In this document: piece after piece, positions 24,829 to 39,400 of the stretch | Position numbering within the stretch: the stretch's first letter is position 1 | How the letters are laid out: each line of letters begins with the position of its first letter | Origin: Saussurea involucrata | Taxonomy: Eukaryota; Streptophyta; Magnoliopsida; Asterales; Asteraceae | Direction: 5' to 3' | Length of the DNA: 64,000 bases | Assembly (NCBI GenBank): GCA_033807775.1 | Contig: JAWVWS010001073.1 | Location: 310,001-374,000 of the forward strand | Made by a program: the position numbers and the translations under genes | The notes under the pieces: model-generated | What the model was told of the DNA's origin: nothing | Databases searched by the model: none | Seen by the model: the letters and a program-made list of their open reading frames with translations, nothing else

Positions 24829-26855
24829 GGATCCTTTAGGCCAAATCTTCCAAAACCTAGATCCACAAGTTTCCAACCATAAGTATTTATCCTCAAATAC
24901 TTAGAATCATTCCCCAAACATTTAGAAACCAATATCTCAAATACATCAAGCCCTAATCTTCATAAATGAAGAAGGAGAAGAACACTTCAACTAAACATAA
25001 CCAAAATCTTCCACAATACTCCAAACGAGAAAGAAAGTGAACAAAATTTGATTTTGAGCAATTAATCATTTAATGACATATTATGATTTCTACACATCAA
25101 AATATCCAAAAGCCCCAAATATGGTTTTTTTACAACATTTATGAAGATAACCATTTCAAAAGAGTTAAACTATTCCATTAACTCAACCATTGATATTTTC
25201 AAGTAATACACACAAATATTTGGAAATTAACATTTTTAGCATGCACAAAGTTTTCACAAATCACCTTGAACTCTCCTCGTTAGATTTAAGCTAAATCTAG
25301 AATTTCTCCCAACGTAAGCTCCTTTGATGCAACCCGGATCCTTTAGGTTAAATCTTCCAAAACCTAGATCCGCAAGTTTCCAACCATAAGTATTTATCCT
25401 CAAATACTTAGAATCATTCCCCAAACATTTAGAACCCAAAATTTCAAATACATCAAGCCCTAATCTTCATAAATGAAGAAGGAGAAGAACACTTCAACTA
25501 AACATAACCAAAATCGTCAACAATACTCCAAACGAGAAAGAAAGTGAACAAAATATGATTTTGAGCAATTAATCCTTTAATGACATATTATGATTTCTAC
25601 ACATCAAAATATCTAAAAGCCCAAATATGGTTGTTTTACAACATTTATGAAGATAACCATTTCAAAAGAGTTAAATTATTCCATTAACTCAACCATTGAT
25701 ATTTTCAAGTAAAACACACAAATATTTGGAAAATGACATTTTTGGCATGCACAAAGTTTTCACAAATCAACTTGAACTCACCTCGCTAGATTTAAGCTAA
25801 ATCTAGAATTTCTCCCAACGTAAGCTCCTTTGATGCAACCCGGATCCTTTAGGCCAAATCTTCCAAAACCTAGATCCACAAGTTTCCAACCTTAAGTATT
25901 TATCCTCAAATACTTAGAATCATTCCCCAAACATTTAGAACCCAATATCTCAAATACATCAAGCCCTGATCTTCCTAAATGAAGAAGGAGAAGAACACTT
26001 CAACTAAACATAACCAAAATCGTCCACAATACTCCAAACGAGAAAGAAAGTGAACAAAATATGATTTTGAGCAATTAATCATTTAATGACATATTATGAT
26101 TTCTACACATCAAAATATCCAAAAGCCCCAAATATGGTTGTTTTACAACATTTATGAAGATAACCATTTCAAAAGAGTTAAACTATTCCATTAACTCAAC
26201 CATTGATATTTTCAAATAAAACACACAAATATTTGGAAAATGACATTTTTGGCATGCACAAAGTTTTCACAAATCACCTTGAACTCGCCTCGTTAGATTT
26301 AAGCTAAATCTAGAATTTCTCCCAACGTAAGCTCCTTTGATGCAACCCGGATCCTTTAGGCCAAATCTTTCAAAACCTAGATCCACAAGTTTCCAACCAT
26401 AAGTATTTATCCTCAAATACTTAGAATCATTTCTCAAACATTTAGAACCCAATATCTCAAATACATCAAGCCCTAATCTTCATAAATGAAGAAGGAGAAG
26501 AACACTTCAACTAAACATAACCAAAATCGTCCACAATACTCCAAACGAGAAAGAAAGTGAACAAAATATGATTTTGAGCAATTAATCCTGTAATGACATA
26601 TTATGATTTATACACATCAAAATATCCAAAAGCCCCAAATATGGTTGTTTTACAACATTTATGAAGATAACCATTTCAAAAGAGTTAAACTATTCCATTA
26701 ACTCAACCATTGATATTTTCAAGTAAAACACACAAATATTTGGAAAATGACATTTTTGGCATGCACAAAGTTTACACAAATCAACTTGAACTCACCTCGC
26801 TAGATTTAAGCTAAATCTAGAATTTCTCCCAACGTAAGCTCCTTTGATGCAACAC
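24829..26855. repeat. A-B-C-D tetramer, copy 6 (2027 bp)
   Basis: A (24829), B (25336), C (25842), D (26349). The B unit has the private TTTAGGTTAAATCTTCC and GATCCGCAAG. The C unit has the private CCAACCTTAAG. The A unit ends CTCCTTTG instead of CTCATTTG and has CAAGTAATACAC, seen once. Copy 7 shares all of these except the last, so copies 6 and 7 are sisters. Confidence 0.9.
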
Positions 26856-28882
26856 GGATCCTTTAGGCCAAATCTTCCAAAACCTAGATCCACAAGTTTC
26901 CAACCATAAGTATTTATCCTCAAATACTTAGAATCATTCCCCAAACATTTAGAAACCAATATCTCAAATACATCAAGCCCTAATCTTCATAAATGAAGAA
27001 GGAGAAGAACACTTCAACTAAACATAACCAAAATCTTCCACAATACTCCAAACGAGAAAGAAAGTGAACAAAATTTGATTTTGAGCAATTAATCATTTAA
27101 TGACATATTATGATTTCTACACATCAAAATATCCAAAAGCCCCAAATATGGTTTTTTTACAACATTTATGAAGATAACCATTTCAAAAGAGTTAAACTAT
27201 TCCATTAACTCAACCATTGATATTTTCAAGTAAAACACACAAATATTTGGAAATTAACATTTTTAGCATGCACAAAGTTTTCACAAATCACCTTGAACTC
27301 TCCTCGTTAGATTTAAGCTAAATCTAGAATTTCTCCCAACGTAAGCTCCTTTGATGCAACCCGGATCCTTTAGGTTAAATCTTCCAAAACCTAGATCCGC
27401 AAGTTTCCAACCATAAGTATTTATCCTCAAATACTTAGAATCATTCCCCAAACATTTAGAACCCAAAATTTCAAATACATCAAGCCCTAATCTTCATAAA
27501 TGAAGAAGGAGAAGAACACTTCAACTAAACATAACCAAAATCGTCAACAATACTCCAAACGAGAAAGAAAGTGAACAAAATATGATTTTGAGCAATTAAT
27601 CCTTTAATGACATATTATGATTTCTACACATCAAAATATCTAAAAGCCCAAATATGGTTGTTTTACAACATTTATGAAGATAACCATTTCAAAAGAGTTA
27701 AATTATTCCATTAACTCAACCATTGATATTTTCAAGTAAAACACACAAATATTTGGAAAATGACATTTTTGGCATGCACAAAGTTTTCACAAATCAACTT
27801 GAACTCACCTCGCTAGATTTAAGCTAAATCTAGAATTTCTCCCAACGTAAGCTCCTTTGATGCAACCCGGATCCTTTAGGCCAAATCTTCCAAAACCTAG
27901 ATCCACAAGTTTCCAACCTTAAGTATTTATCCTCAAATACTTAGAATCATTCCCCAAACATTTAGAACCCAATATCTCAAATACATCAAGCCCTGATCTT
28001 CCTAAATGAAGAAGGAGAAGAACACTTCAACTAAACATAACCAAAATCGTCCACAATACTCCAAACGAGAAAGAAAGTGAACAAAATATGATTTTGAGCA
28101 ATTAATCATTTAATGACATATTATGATTTCTACACATCAAAATATCCAAAAGCCCCAAATATGGTTGTTTTACAACATTTATGAAGATAACCATTTCAAA
28201 AGAGTTAAACTATTCCATTAACTCAACCATTGATATTTTCAAATAAAACACACAAATATTTGGAAAATGACATTTTTGGCATGCACAAAGTTTTCACAAA
28301 TCACCTTGAACTCGCCTCGTTAGATTTAAGCTAAATCTAGAATTTCTCCCAACGTAAGCTCCTTTGATGCAACCCGGATCCTTTAGGCCAAATCTTTCAA
28401 AACCTAGATCCACAAGTTTCCAACCATAAGTATTTATCCTCAAATACTTAGAATCATTTCTCAAACATTTAGAACCCAATATCTCAAATACATCAAGCCC
28501 TAATCTTCATAAATGAAGAAGGAGAAGAACACTTCAACTAAACATAACCAAAATCGTCCACAATACTCCAAACGAGAAAGAAAGTGAACAAAATATGATT
28601 TTGAGCAATTAATCCTGTAATGACATATTATGATTTATACACATCAAAATATCCAAAAGCCCCAAATATGGTTGTTTTACAACATTTATGAAGATAACCA
28701 TTTCAAAAGAGTTAAACTATTCCATTAACTCAACCATTGATATTTTCAAGTAAAACACACAAATATTTGGAAAATGACATTTTTGGCATGCACAAAGTTT
28801 ACACAAATCAACTTGAACTCACCTCGCTAGATTTAAGCTAAATCTAGAATTTCTCCCAACGTAAGCTCCTTTGATGCAACAC
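26856..28882. repeat. A-B-C-D tetramer, copy 7 (2027 bp)
   Basis: A (26856), B (27363), C (27869), D (28376). It repeats the private AGGTTAAATC (near 27372), GATCCGCAAG and CCAACCTTAAG of copy 6 at an offset of exactly 2027 bp, which marks a recent single-tetramer duplication. Confidence 0.9.
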
Positions 28883-31800
28883 GGATCCTTTAGGCCAAAT
28901 CTTCCAAAACCTAGATCCACAAGTTTCCAACCATAAGTATTTATCCTCAAATACTTAGAATCATTCCCCAAACATTTAGAAACCAATATCTCAAATACAT
29001 CAAGCCCTAATCTTCATAAATGAAGAAGGAGAAGAACACTTCAACTAAACATAACCAAAATCTTCCACAATACTCCAAACGAGAAAGAAAGTGAACAAAA
29101 TTTGATTTTGAGCAATTAATCATTTAATGACATATTATGATTTCTACACATCAAAATATCCAAAAGCCCCAAATATGGTTTTTTTACAACATTTATGAAG
29201 ATAACCATTTCAAAAGAGTTAAACTATTCCATTAACTCAACCATTGATATTTTCAAGTAAAACACACAAATATTTGGAAATTAACATTTTTAGCATGCAC
29301 AAAGTTTTCACAAATCACCTTGAACTCTCCTCGTTAGATTTAAGCTAAATCTAGAATTTCTCCCAACGTAAGCTCATTTGATGCAACCCGGATCCTTTAG
29401 GCCAAATCTTTCAAAACCTAGATCCACAAGTTTCCAACCATAAGTATTTATCCTCAAATACTTAGAATCATTCCCCAAACATTTAGAACCCAAAATTTCA
29501 AATACATCAAGCCCTAATCTTCATAAATGAAGAAGGAGAAGAACACTTCAACTAAACATAACCAAAATCGTCAACAATACTCCAAACGAGAAAGAAAGTG
29601 AACAAAATATGATTTTGAGCAATTAATCCTTTAATGACATATTATGATTTCTACACATCAAAATATCTAAAAGCCCCAAATATGGTTGTTTTACAACATT
29701 TATGAAGATAACCATTTCAAAAGAGTTAAACTATTCCATTAACTCAACCATTGATATTTTCAAGTAAAACACACAAATATTTGGAAAATGACATTTTTGG
29801 CATGCACAAAGTTTTCACAAATCAACTTGAACTCACCTCGCTAGATTTAAGCTAAATCTAGAATTTCTCCCAACGTAAGCTCCTTTGATGCAACCCGGAT
29901 CCTTTAGGCCAAATCTTCCAAAACCTAGATCCACAAGTTTCCAACCATAAGTATTTATCCTCAAATACTTAGAATCATTCCCCAAACATTTAGAACCCAA
30001 TATCTAAAATACATCAAGCCCTGATCTTCCTAAATGAAGAAGGAGAAGAACACTTCAACTAAACATAACCAAAATCGTCCACAATACTCCAAACGAGAAA
30101 GAAAGTGAACAAAATATGATTTTGAGCAATTAATCATTTAATGACATATTATGATTTCTACACATCAAAATATCCAAAAGCCCCAAATATGGTTGTTTTA
30201 CAACATTTATGAAGATAACCATTTCAAAAGAGTTAAACTATTCCATTAACTCAACCATTGATATTTTCAAGTAAAACACACAAATATTTGGAAAATGACA
30301 TTTTTGGCATGCACAAAGTTTACACAAATCAACTTGAACTCACCTCGCTAGATTTAAGCTAAATCTAGAATTTCTCCCAACGTAAGCTCCTTTGATGCAA
30401 CACGGATCCTTTAGGCCAAATCTTCCAAAACCTAGATCCACAAGTTTCCAACCATAAGTATTTATCCTCAAATACTTAGAATCATTCCCCAAACATTTAG
30501 AACCCAATATCTCAAATACATCAAGCCCTAATCTTCATAAATGAAGAAGGAGAAGAACACTTCAACTAAACATAACCAAAATCTTCCACAATACACCAAA
30601 CGAGAAAGAAAGTGAACAAAATATGATTTTGAGCAATTAATCATTTAATGACATATTATGATTTCTACACATCAAAATATCCAAAAGCCCCAAATATGGT
30701 TTTTTTACAACATTTATGAAGATAACCATTTCAAAAGAGTTAAACTATTCCATTAACTCAACCATTGATATTTTCAAGTAAAACACACAAATATTTGGAA
30801 ATTAACATTTTTAGCATGCACAAAGTTTTCACAAATCACCTTGAACTCTCCTCGTTAGATTTAAGCTAAATCTAGAATTTCTCCCAACGTAAGCTCATTT
30901 GATGCAACCCGGATCCTTTAGGCCAAATCTTTCAAAACCTAGATCCACAAGTTTCCAACCATAAGTATTTATCCTCAAATACTTAGAATCATTCCCCAAA
31001 CATTTAGAACCCAAAATTTCAAATACATCAAGCCCTAATCTTCATAAATGAAGAAGGAGAAGAACACTTCAACTAAACATAACCAAAATCGTCAACAATA
31101 CTCCAAACGAGAAAGAAAGTGAACAAAATATGATTTTGAGCAATTAATCCTTTAATGACATATTATGATTTCTACACATCAAAATATCTAAAAGCCCCAA
31201 ATATGGTTGTTTTACAACATTTATGAAGATAACCATTTCAAAAGAGTTAAACTATTCCATTAACTCAACCATTGATATTTTCAAGTAAAACACACAAATA
31301 TTTGGAAAATGACATTTTTGGCATGCACAAAGTTTTCACAAATCAACTTGAACTCACCTCGCTAGATTTAAGCTAAATCTAGAATTTCTCCCAACGTAAG
31401 CTCCTTTGATGCAACCCGGATCCTTTAGGCCAAATCTTCCAAAACCTAGATCCACAAGTTTCCAACCATAAGTATTTATCCTCAAATACTTAGAATCATT
31501 CCCCAAACATTTAGAACCCAATATCTAAAATACATCAAGCCCTGATCTTCCTAAATGAAGAAGGAGAAGAACACTTCAACTAAACATAACCAAAATCGTC
31601 CACAATACTCCAAACGAGAAAGAAAGTGAACAAAATATGATTTTGAGCAATTAATCATTTAATGACATATTATGATTTCTACACATCAAAATATACAAAA
31701 GCCCCAAATATGGTTGTTTTACAACATTTATGAAGATAACCATTTCAAAAGAGTTAAACTATTCCATTAACTCAACCATTGATATTTTCAAGTAAAACAC

Positions 31801-31924
31801 ACAAATATTTGGAAAATGACATTTTTGGCATGCACAAAGTTTACACAAATCAACTTGAACTCACCTCGCTAGATTTAAGCTAAATCTAGAATTTCTCCCA
31901 ACGTAAGCTCCTTTGATGCAACAC
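28883..31924. repeat. Two three-unit repeats, A-B-C variant (1521 bp each)
   Basis: Units at 28883 (A), 29390 (B) and 29897 (C variant) are followed by 30404 (A with ATACACCAAAC), 30911 (B) and 31418 (C variant). The C variant is marked by AATATCTAAAATAC in place of ATCTCAAATAC and has the GTTTACAC right end. The B units here have ATATCTAAAAGCCCC with four C, unlike the tetramer domain. Class D is absent. Confidence 0.85.
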
Positions 31925-34900
31925 GGATCCTTTAGGCCAAATCTTCCAAAACCTAGATCCACAAGTTTCCAACCATAAGTATTTATCCTCAAATACTTAG
32001 AATCATTCCCCAAACATTTAGAACCCAATATCTCAAATACATCAAGCCCTAATCTTCATAAATGAAGAAGGAGAAGAACACTTCAACTAAACATAACCAA
32101 AATCTTCCACAATACACCAAACGAGAAAGAAAGTGAACAAAATATGATTTTGAGCAATTAATCATTTAATGACATATTATGATTTCTACACATCAAAATA
32201 TCCAAAAGCCCCAAATATGGTTGTTTTACAACATTTATGAAGATAACCATTTCAAAAGAGTTAAACTATTCCATTAACTCAACCATTGATACTTTCAAGT
32301 AAAACACACAAATATTTGGAAAATGACATTTTTGGCATGCACAAAGTTTTCACAAATCAACTTGAACTCACCTCGCTAGATTTAAGCTAAATCTAGAATT
32401 TCCCCCAACGTAAGCTTCTTTGATGCAACCCGGATCCTTTAGGCCAAATCTTCCAAAACCTAGATCCACAAGATTCCAACCATAAGTATTTATCCTCAAA
32501 TACTTAGAATCATTCCCCAAACATTTAGAACCCAAAATTTCAAATACATCAAGCCCTAATCTTCATAAATGAAGAAGGAGAAGAACACTTCAACTAAACA
32601 TAACCAAAATCGTCAACAATACTCCAAACGAGAAAGAAAGTGAACAAAATATGATTTTGAGCAATTAATCCTTTAATGACATATTATGATTTCTACACAT
32701 CAAAATATCCAAAAGCCCCAAATATGGTTGTTTTACAACATTTATGAAGATAACCATTTCAAAAGAGTTAAACTATTCCATTAACTCAACCATTGATATT
32801 TTCAAGTAAAACACACAAATATTTGGAAAATGACATTTTTGGCATGCACAAAGTTTACACAAATCAACTTGAACTCACCTCGCTAGATTTAAGCTAAATC
32901 TAGAATTTCTCCCAACGTAAGCTCCTTTGATGCAACACGGATCCTTTAGGCCAAATCTTCCAAAACCTAGATCCACAAGTTTCCAACCATAAGTATTTAT
33001 CCTCAAATACTTAGAATCATTCCCCAAACATTTAGAACCCAATATCTCAAATACATCAAGCCCTAATCTTCATAAATGAAGAAGGAGAAGAACACTTCAA
33101 CTAAACATAACCAAAATCTTCCACAATACACCAAACGAGAAAGAAAGTGAACAAAATATGATTTTGAGCAATTAATCATTTAATGACATATTATGATTTC
33201 TACACATCAAAATATCCAAAAGCCCCAAATATGGTTTTTTTACAACATTTATGAAGATAACCATTTCAAAAGAGTTAAACTATTCCATTAACTCAACCAT
33301 TGATATTTTCAAGTAAAACACACAAATATTTGGAAATTAACATTTTTAGCATGCACAAAGTTTTCACAAATCACCTTGAACTCTCCTCGTTAGATTTAAG
33401 CTAAATCTAGAATTTCTCCCAACGTAAGCTCATTTGAGGCAACCCGGATCCTTTAGGCCAAATCTTTCAAAACCTAGATCCACAAGTTTCCAACCATAAG
33501 TATTTATCCTCAAATACTTAGAATCATTCCCCAAACATTTAGAACCCAAAATTTCAAATACATCAAGCCCTAATCTTCATAAATGAAGAAGGAGAAGAAC
33601 ACTTCAACTAAACATAACCAAAATCGTCAACAATACTCCAAACGAGAAAGAAAGTGAACAAAATATGATTTTGAGCAATTAATCCTTTAATGACATATTA
33701 TGATTTCTACACATCAAAATATCTAAAAGCCCCAAATATGGTTGTTTTACAACATTTATGAAGATAACCATTTCAAAAGAGTTAAACTATTCCATTAACT
33801 CAACCATTGATATTTTCAAGTAAAACACACAAATATTTGGAAAATGACATTTTTGGCATGCACAAAGTTTTCACAAATCAACTTGAACTCACCTCGCTAG
33901 ATTTAAGCTAAATCTAGAATTTCTCCCAACGTAAGCTCCTTTGATGCAACCCGGATCCTTTAGGCCAAATCTTCCAAAACCTAGATCCACAAGTTTCCAA
34001 CCATAAGTATTTATCCTCAAATACTTAGAATCATTCCCCAAACATTTAGAACCCAATATCTAAAATACATCAAGCCCTGATCTTCCTAAATGAAGAAGGA
34101 GAAGAACACTTCAACTAAACATAACCAAAATCGTCCACAATACTCCAAACGAGAAAGAAAGTGAACAAAATATGATTTTGAGCAATTAATCATTTAATGA
34201 CATATTATGATTTCTACACATCAAAATATCCAAAAGCCCCAAATATGGTTGTTTTACAACATTTATGAAGATAACCATTTCAAAAGAGTTAAACTATTCC
34301 ATTAACTCAATCATTGATACTTTCAAGTAAAACACACAAATATTTGGAAAATGACATTTTTGGCATGCACAAAGTTTTCACAAATCAACTTGAACTCACC
34401 TCGCTAGATTTAAGCTAAATCTAGAATTTCCCCCAACGTAAGCTTCTTTGATGCAACCCGGATCCTTTAGGCCAAATCTTCCAAAACCTAGATCCACAAG
34501 ATTCCAACCATAAGTATTTATCCTCAAATACTTAGAATCATTCCCCAAACATTTAGAACCCAAAATTTCAAATACATCAAGCCCTAATCTTCATAAATGA
34601 AGAAGGAGAAGAACACTTCAACTAAACATAACCAAAATCGTCAACAATACTCCAAACGAGAAAGAAAGTGAACAAAATATGATTTTGAGCAATTAATCCT
34701 TTAATGACATATTATGATTTCTACACATCAAAATATCCAAAAGCCCCAAATATGGTTGTTTTACAACATTTATGAAGATAACCATTTCAAAAGAGTTAAA
34801 CTATTCCATTAACTCAACCATTGATATTTTCAAGTAAAACACACAAATATTTGGAAAATGACATTTTTGGCATGCACAAAGTTTACACAAATCAACTTGA

Positions 34901-35980
34901 ACTCACCTCGCTAGATTTAAGCTAAATCTAGAATTTCTCCCAACGTAAGCTCCTTTGATGCAACACGGATCCTTTAGGCCAAATCTTCCAAAACCTAGAT
35001 CCACAAGTTTCCAACCATAAGTATTTATCCTCAAATACTTAGAATCATTCCCCAAACATTTAGAACCCAATATCTCAAATACATCAAGCCCTAATCTTCA
35101 TAAATGAAGAAGGAGAAGAACACTTCAACTAAACATAACCAAAATCTTCCACAATACACCAAACGAGAAAGAAAGTGAACAAAATATGATTTTGAGCAAT
35201 TAATCATTTAATGACATATTATGATTTCTACACATCAAAATATCCAAAAGCCCCAAATATGGTTTTTTTACAACATTTATGAAGATAACCATTTCAAAAG
35301 AGTTAAACTATTCCATTAACTCAACCATTGATATTTTCAAGTAAAACACACAAATATTTGGAAATTAACATTTTTAGCATGCACAAAGTTTTCACAAATC
35401 ACCTTGAACTCTCCTCGTTAGATTTAAGCTAAATCTAGAATTTCTCCCAACGTAAGCTCATTTGATGCAACCCGGATCCTTTAGGCCAAATCTTTCAAAA
35501 CCTAGATCCACAAGTTTCCAACCATAAGTATTTATCCTCAAATACTTAGAATCATTCCCCAAACATTTAGAACCCAATATTTCAAATACATCAAGCCCTA
35601 ATCTTCATAAATGAAGAAGGAGAAGAACACTTCAACTAAACATAACCAAAATCGTCAACAATACTCCAAACGAGAAAGAAAGTGAACAAAATATGATTTT
35701 GAGCAATTAATCCTTTAATGACATATTATGATTTCTACACATCAAAATATCTAAAAGCCCCAAATATGGTTGTTTTACAACATTTATGAAGATAACCATT
35801 TCAAAAGAGTTAAACTATTCCATTAACTCAACCATTGATATTTTCAAGTAAAACACACAAATATTTGGAAAATGACATTTTTGGCATGCACAAAGTTTAC
35901 ACAAATCAACTTGAACTCACCTCGCTAGATTTAAGCTAAATCTAGAATTTCTCCCAACGTAAGCTCCTTTGATGCAACAC
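31925..35980. repeat. Two four-unit repeats of a second kind (2028 bp each)
   Basis: Units at 31925, 32432, 32939 and 33446 match those at 33953, 34460, 34967 and 35474 at an offset of 2028 bp. Shared marks are CCCCCAACG followed by TAAGCTTCTTTG (near 32402 and 34430), a hybrid unit with GATTCC plus AAAATTTC (32432 and 34460), and an A unit with ATACACCAAAC (32939 and 34967). The first units of the two copies differ on the left: 31925 is A-like, 33953 is C-like with CTAAAATAC. The content is not the A-B-C-D tetramer, although the length is nearly the same. Confidence 0.8.
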
Positions 35981-36487
35981 GGATCCTTTAGGCCAAATCT
36001 TCCAAAACCTAGATCCACAAGTTTCCAACCATAAGTATTTATCCTCAAATACTTAGAATCATTCCCCAAACATTTAGAACCCAATATCTCAAATACATCA
36101 AGCCCTAATCTTCATAAATGAAGAAGGAGAAGAACACTTCAACTAAACATAACCAAAATCTTCCACAATACACCAAACGAGAAAGAAAGTGAACAAAATA
36201 TGATTTTGAGCAATTAATCATTTAATGACATATTATGATTTCTACACATCAAAATATCCAAAAGCCCCAAATATGGTTGTTTTACAACATTTATGAAGAT
36301 AACCATTTCAAAAGAGTTAAACTATTCCATTAACTCAATCATTGATACTTTCAAGTAAAACACACAAATATTTGGAAAATGACATTTTTGGCATGCACAA
36401 AGTTTTCACAAATCAACTTGAACTCACCTCGCTAGATTTAAGCTAAATCTAGAATTTCTCCCAACGTAAGCTCCTTTGATGCAACAC
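35981..36487. repeat. Single transitional unit
   Basis: It has ATACACCAAAC and AAAATATGAT on the left and CAATCATTGATACTTTC on the right, ending in AACACGG. It links the 2028-bp repeats to the next nine-unit block. Confidence 0.75.
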
Positions 36488-39400
36488 GGATCCTTTAGGC
36501 CAAATCTTCCAAAACCTAGATCCACAAGTTTCCAACCATAAGTATTTATCCTCAAATACTTAGAATCATTCCCCAAACATTTAGAACCCAATATCTCAAA
36601 TACATCAAGCCCTAATCTTCATAAATGAAGAAGGAGAAGAACACTTCAACTAAACATAACCAAAATCTTCCACAATACTCCAAACGAGAAAGAAAGTGAA
36701 CAAAATTTGATTTTGAGCAATTAATCATTTAATGACATATTATGATTTCTACACATCAAAATATCCAAAAGCCCCAAATATGGTTTTTTTACAACATTTA
36801 TGAAGATAACCATTTCAAAAGAGTTAAACTATTCCATTAACTCAACCATTGATATTTTCAAGTAAAACACACAAATATTTGGAAAATAACATTTTTAGCA
36901 TGCACAAAGTTTTCACAAATCACCTTGAACTCTCCTCGTTAGATTTAAGCTAAATCTAGAATTTCTCCCAACGTAAGCTCATTTGATGCAACCCGGATCC
37001 TTTAGGCCAAATCTTTCAAAACCTAGATCCACAAGTTTCCAACCATAAGTATTTATCCTCAAATACTTAGAATCATTCCCCAAACATTTAGAACCCAAAA
37101 TTTCAAATACATCAAGCCCTAATCTTCATAAATGAAGAAGGAGAAGAACACTTCAACTAAACATAACCAAAATCGTCAACAATACTCCAAACGAGAAAGA
37201 AAGTGAACAAAATATGATTTTGAGCAATTAATCCTTTAATGACATATTATGATTTCTACACATCAAAATATCTAAAAGCCCAAATATGGTTGTTTTACAA
37301 CATTTATGAAGATAACCATTTCAAAAGAGTTAAATTATTCCATTAACTCAACCATTGATATTTTCAAGTAAAACACACAAATATTTGGAAAATGACATTT
37401 TTGGCATGCACAAAGTTTTCACAAATCAACTTGAACTCACCTCGCTAGATTTAAGCTAAATCTAGAATTTCTCCCAACGTAAGCTCCTTTGATGCAACCC
37501 GGATCCTTTAGGCCAAATCTTCCAAAACCTAGATCCACAAGTTTCCAACCATAAGTATTTATCCTCAAATACTTAGAATCATTCCCCAAACATTTAGAAC
37601 CCAATATCTCAAATACATCAAGCCCTGATCTTCCTAAATGAAGAAGGAGAAGAACACTTCAACTAAACATAACCAAAATCGTCCACAATACTCCAAACGA
37701 GAAAGAAAGTGAACAAAATATGATTTTGAGCAATTAATCATTTAATTACATATTATGATTTCTACACATCAAAATATCCAAAAGCCCCAAATATGGTTGT
37801 TTTACAACATTTATGAAGATAACCATTTCAAAAGAGTTAAACTATTCCATTAACTCAACCATTGATATTTTCAAATAAAACACACAAATATTTGGAAAAT
37901 GACATTTTTGGCATGCACAAAGTTTTCACAAATCACCTTGAACTCGCCTCGTTAGATTTAAGCTAAATCTAGAATTTCTCCCAACGTAAGCTCCTTTGAT
38001 GCAACCCGGATCCTTTAGGCCAAATCTTTCAAAACCTAGATCCACAAGTTTCCAACCATAAGTATTTATCCTCAAATACTTAGAATCATTTCTCAAACAT
38101 TTAGAACCCAATATCTCAAATACATCAAGCCCTAATCTTCATAAATGAAGAAGGAGAAGACCACTTCAACTAAACATAACCAAAATCGTCCACAATACTC
38201 CAAACGAGAAAGAAAGTGAACAAAATATGATTTTGAGCAATTAATCCTGTAATGACATATTATGATTTATACACATCAAAATATCCAAAAGCCCCAAATA
38301 TGGTTGTTTTACAACATTTATGAAGATAACCATTTCAAAAGAGTTAAACTATTCCATTAACTCAATCATTGATATTTTCAAGTAAAACAAACAAATATTT
38401 GGAAAATGACATTTTTGGCATGCACAAAGTTTACACAAATCAACTTGAACTCACCTCGCTAGATTTAAGCTAAATCTAGAATTTCTCCCAACGTAAGCTC
38501 CTTTGATGCAACACGGATCCTTTAGGCCAAATCTTCCAAAACCTAGATCCACAAGTTTCCAACCATAAGTATTTATCCTCAAATACTTAGAATCATTCCC
38601 CAAACATTTAGAACCCAATATCTCAAATACATCAAGCCCTAATCTTCATAAATGAAGAAGGAGAAGAACACTTCAACTAAACATAACCAAAATCTTCCAC
38701 AATACTCCAAACGAGAAAGAAAGTGAACAAAATTTGATTTTGAGCAATTAATCATTTAATGACATATTATGATTTCTACACATCAAAATATCCAAAAGCC
38801 CCAAATATTGTTTTTTTACAACATTTATGAAGATAACCATTTCAAAAGAGTTAAACTATTCCATTAACTCAACCATTGATATTTTCAAGTAAAACACACA
38901 AATATTTGGAAATTAATATTTTTAGCATGCACAAAGTTTTCACAAATCACCTTGAACTCTCCTCGTTAGATTTAAGCTAAATCTAGAATTTCTCCCAACG
39001 TAAGCTCATTTGATGCAACCCGGATCCTTTAGGCCAAATCTTTCAAAACCTAGATCCACAAGTTTCCAACCATAAGTATTTATCCTCAAATACTTAGAAT
39101 CATTCCCCAAACATTTAGAACCCAAAATTTCAAATACATCAAGCCCTAATCTTCATAAATGAAGAAGGAGAAGAACACTTCAACTAAACATAACCAAAAT
39201 CGTCAACAATACTCCAAACGAGAAAGAAAGTGAACAAAATATGATTTTGAGCAATTAATCCTTTAATGACATATTATGATTTCTACACATCAAAATATCT
39301 AAAAGCCCCAAATATGGTTGTTTTACAACATTTATGAAGATAACCATTTCAAAAGAGTTAAACTATTCCATTAACTCAACCATTGATATTTTCAAGTAAA

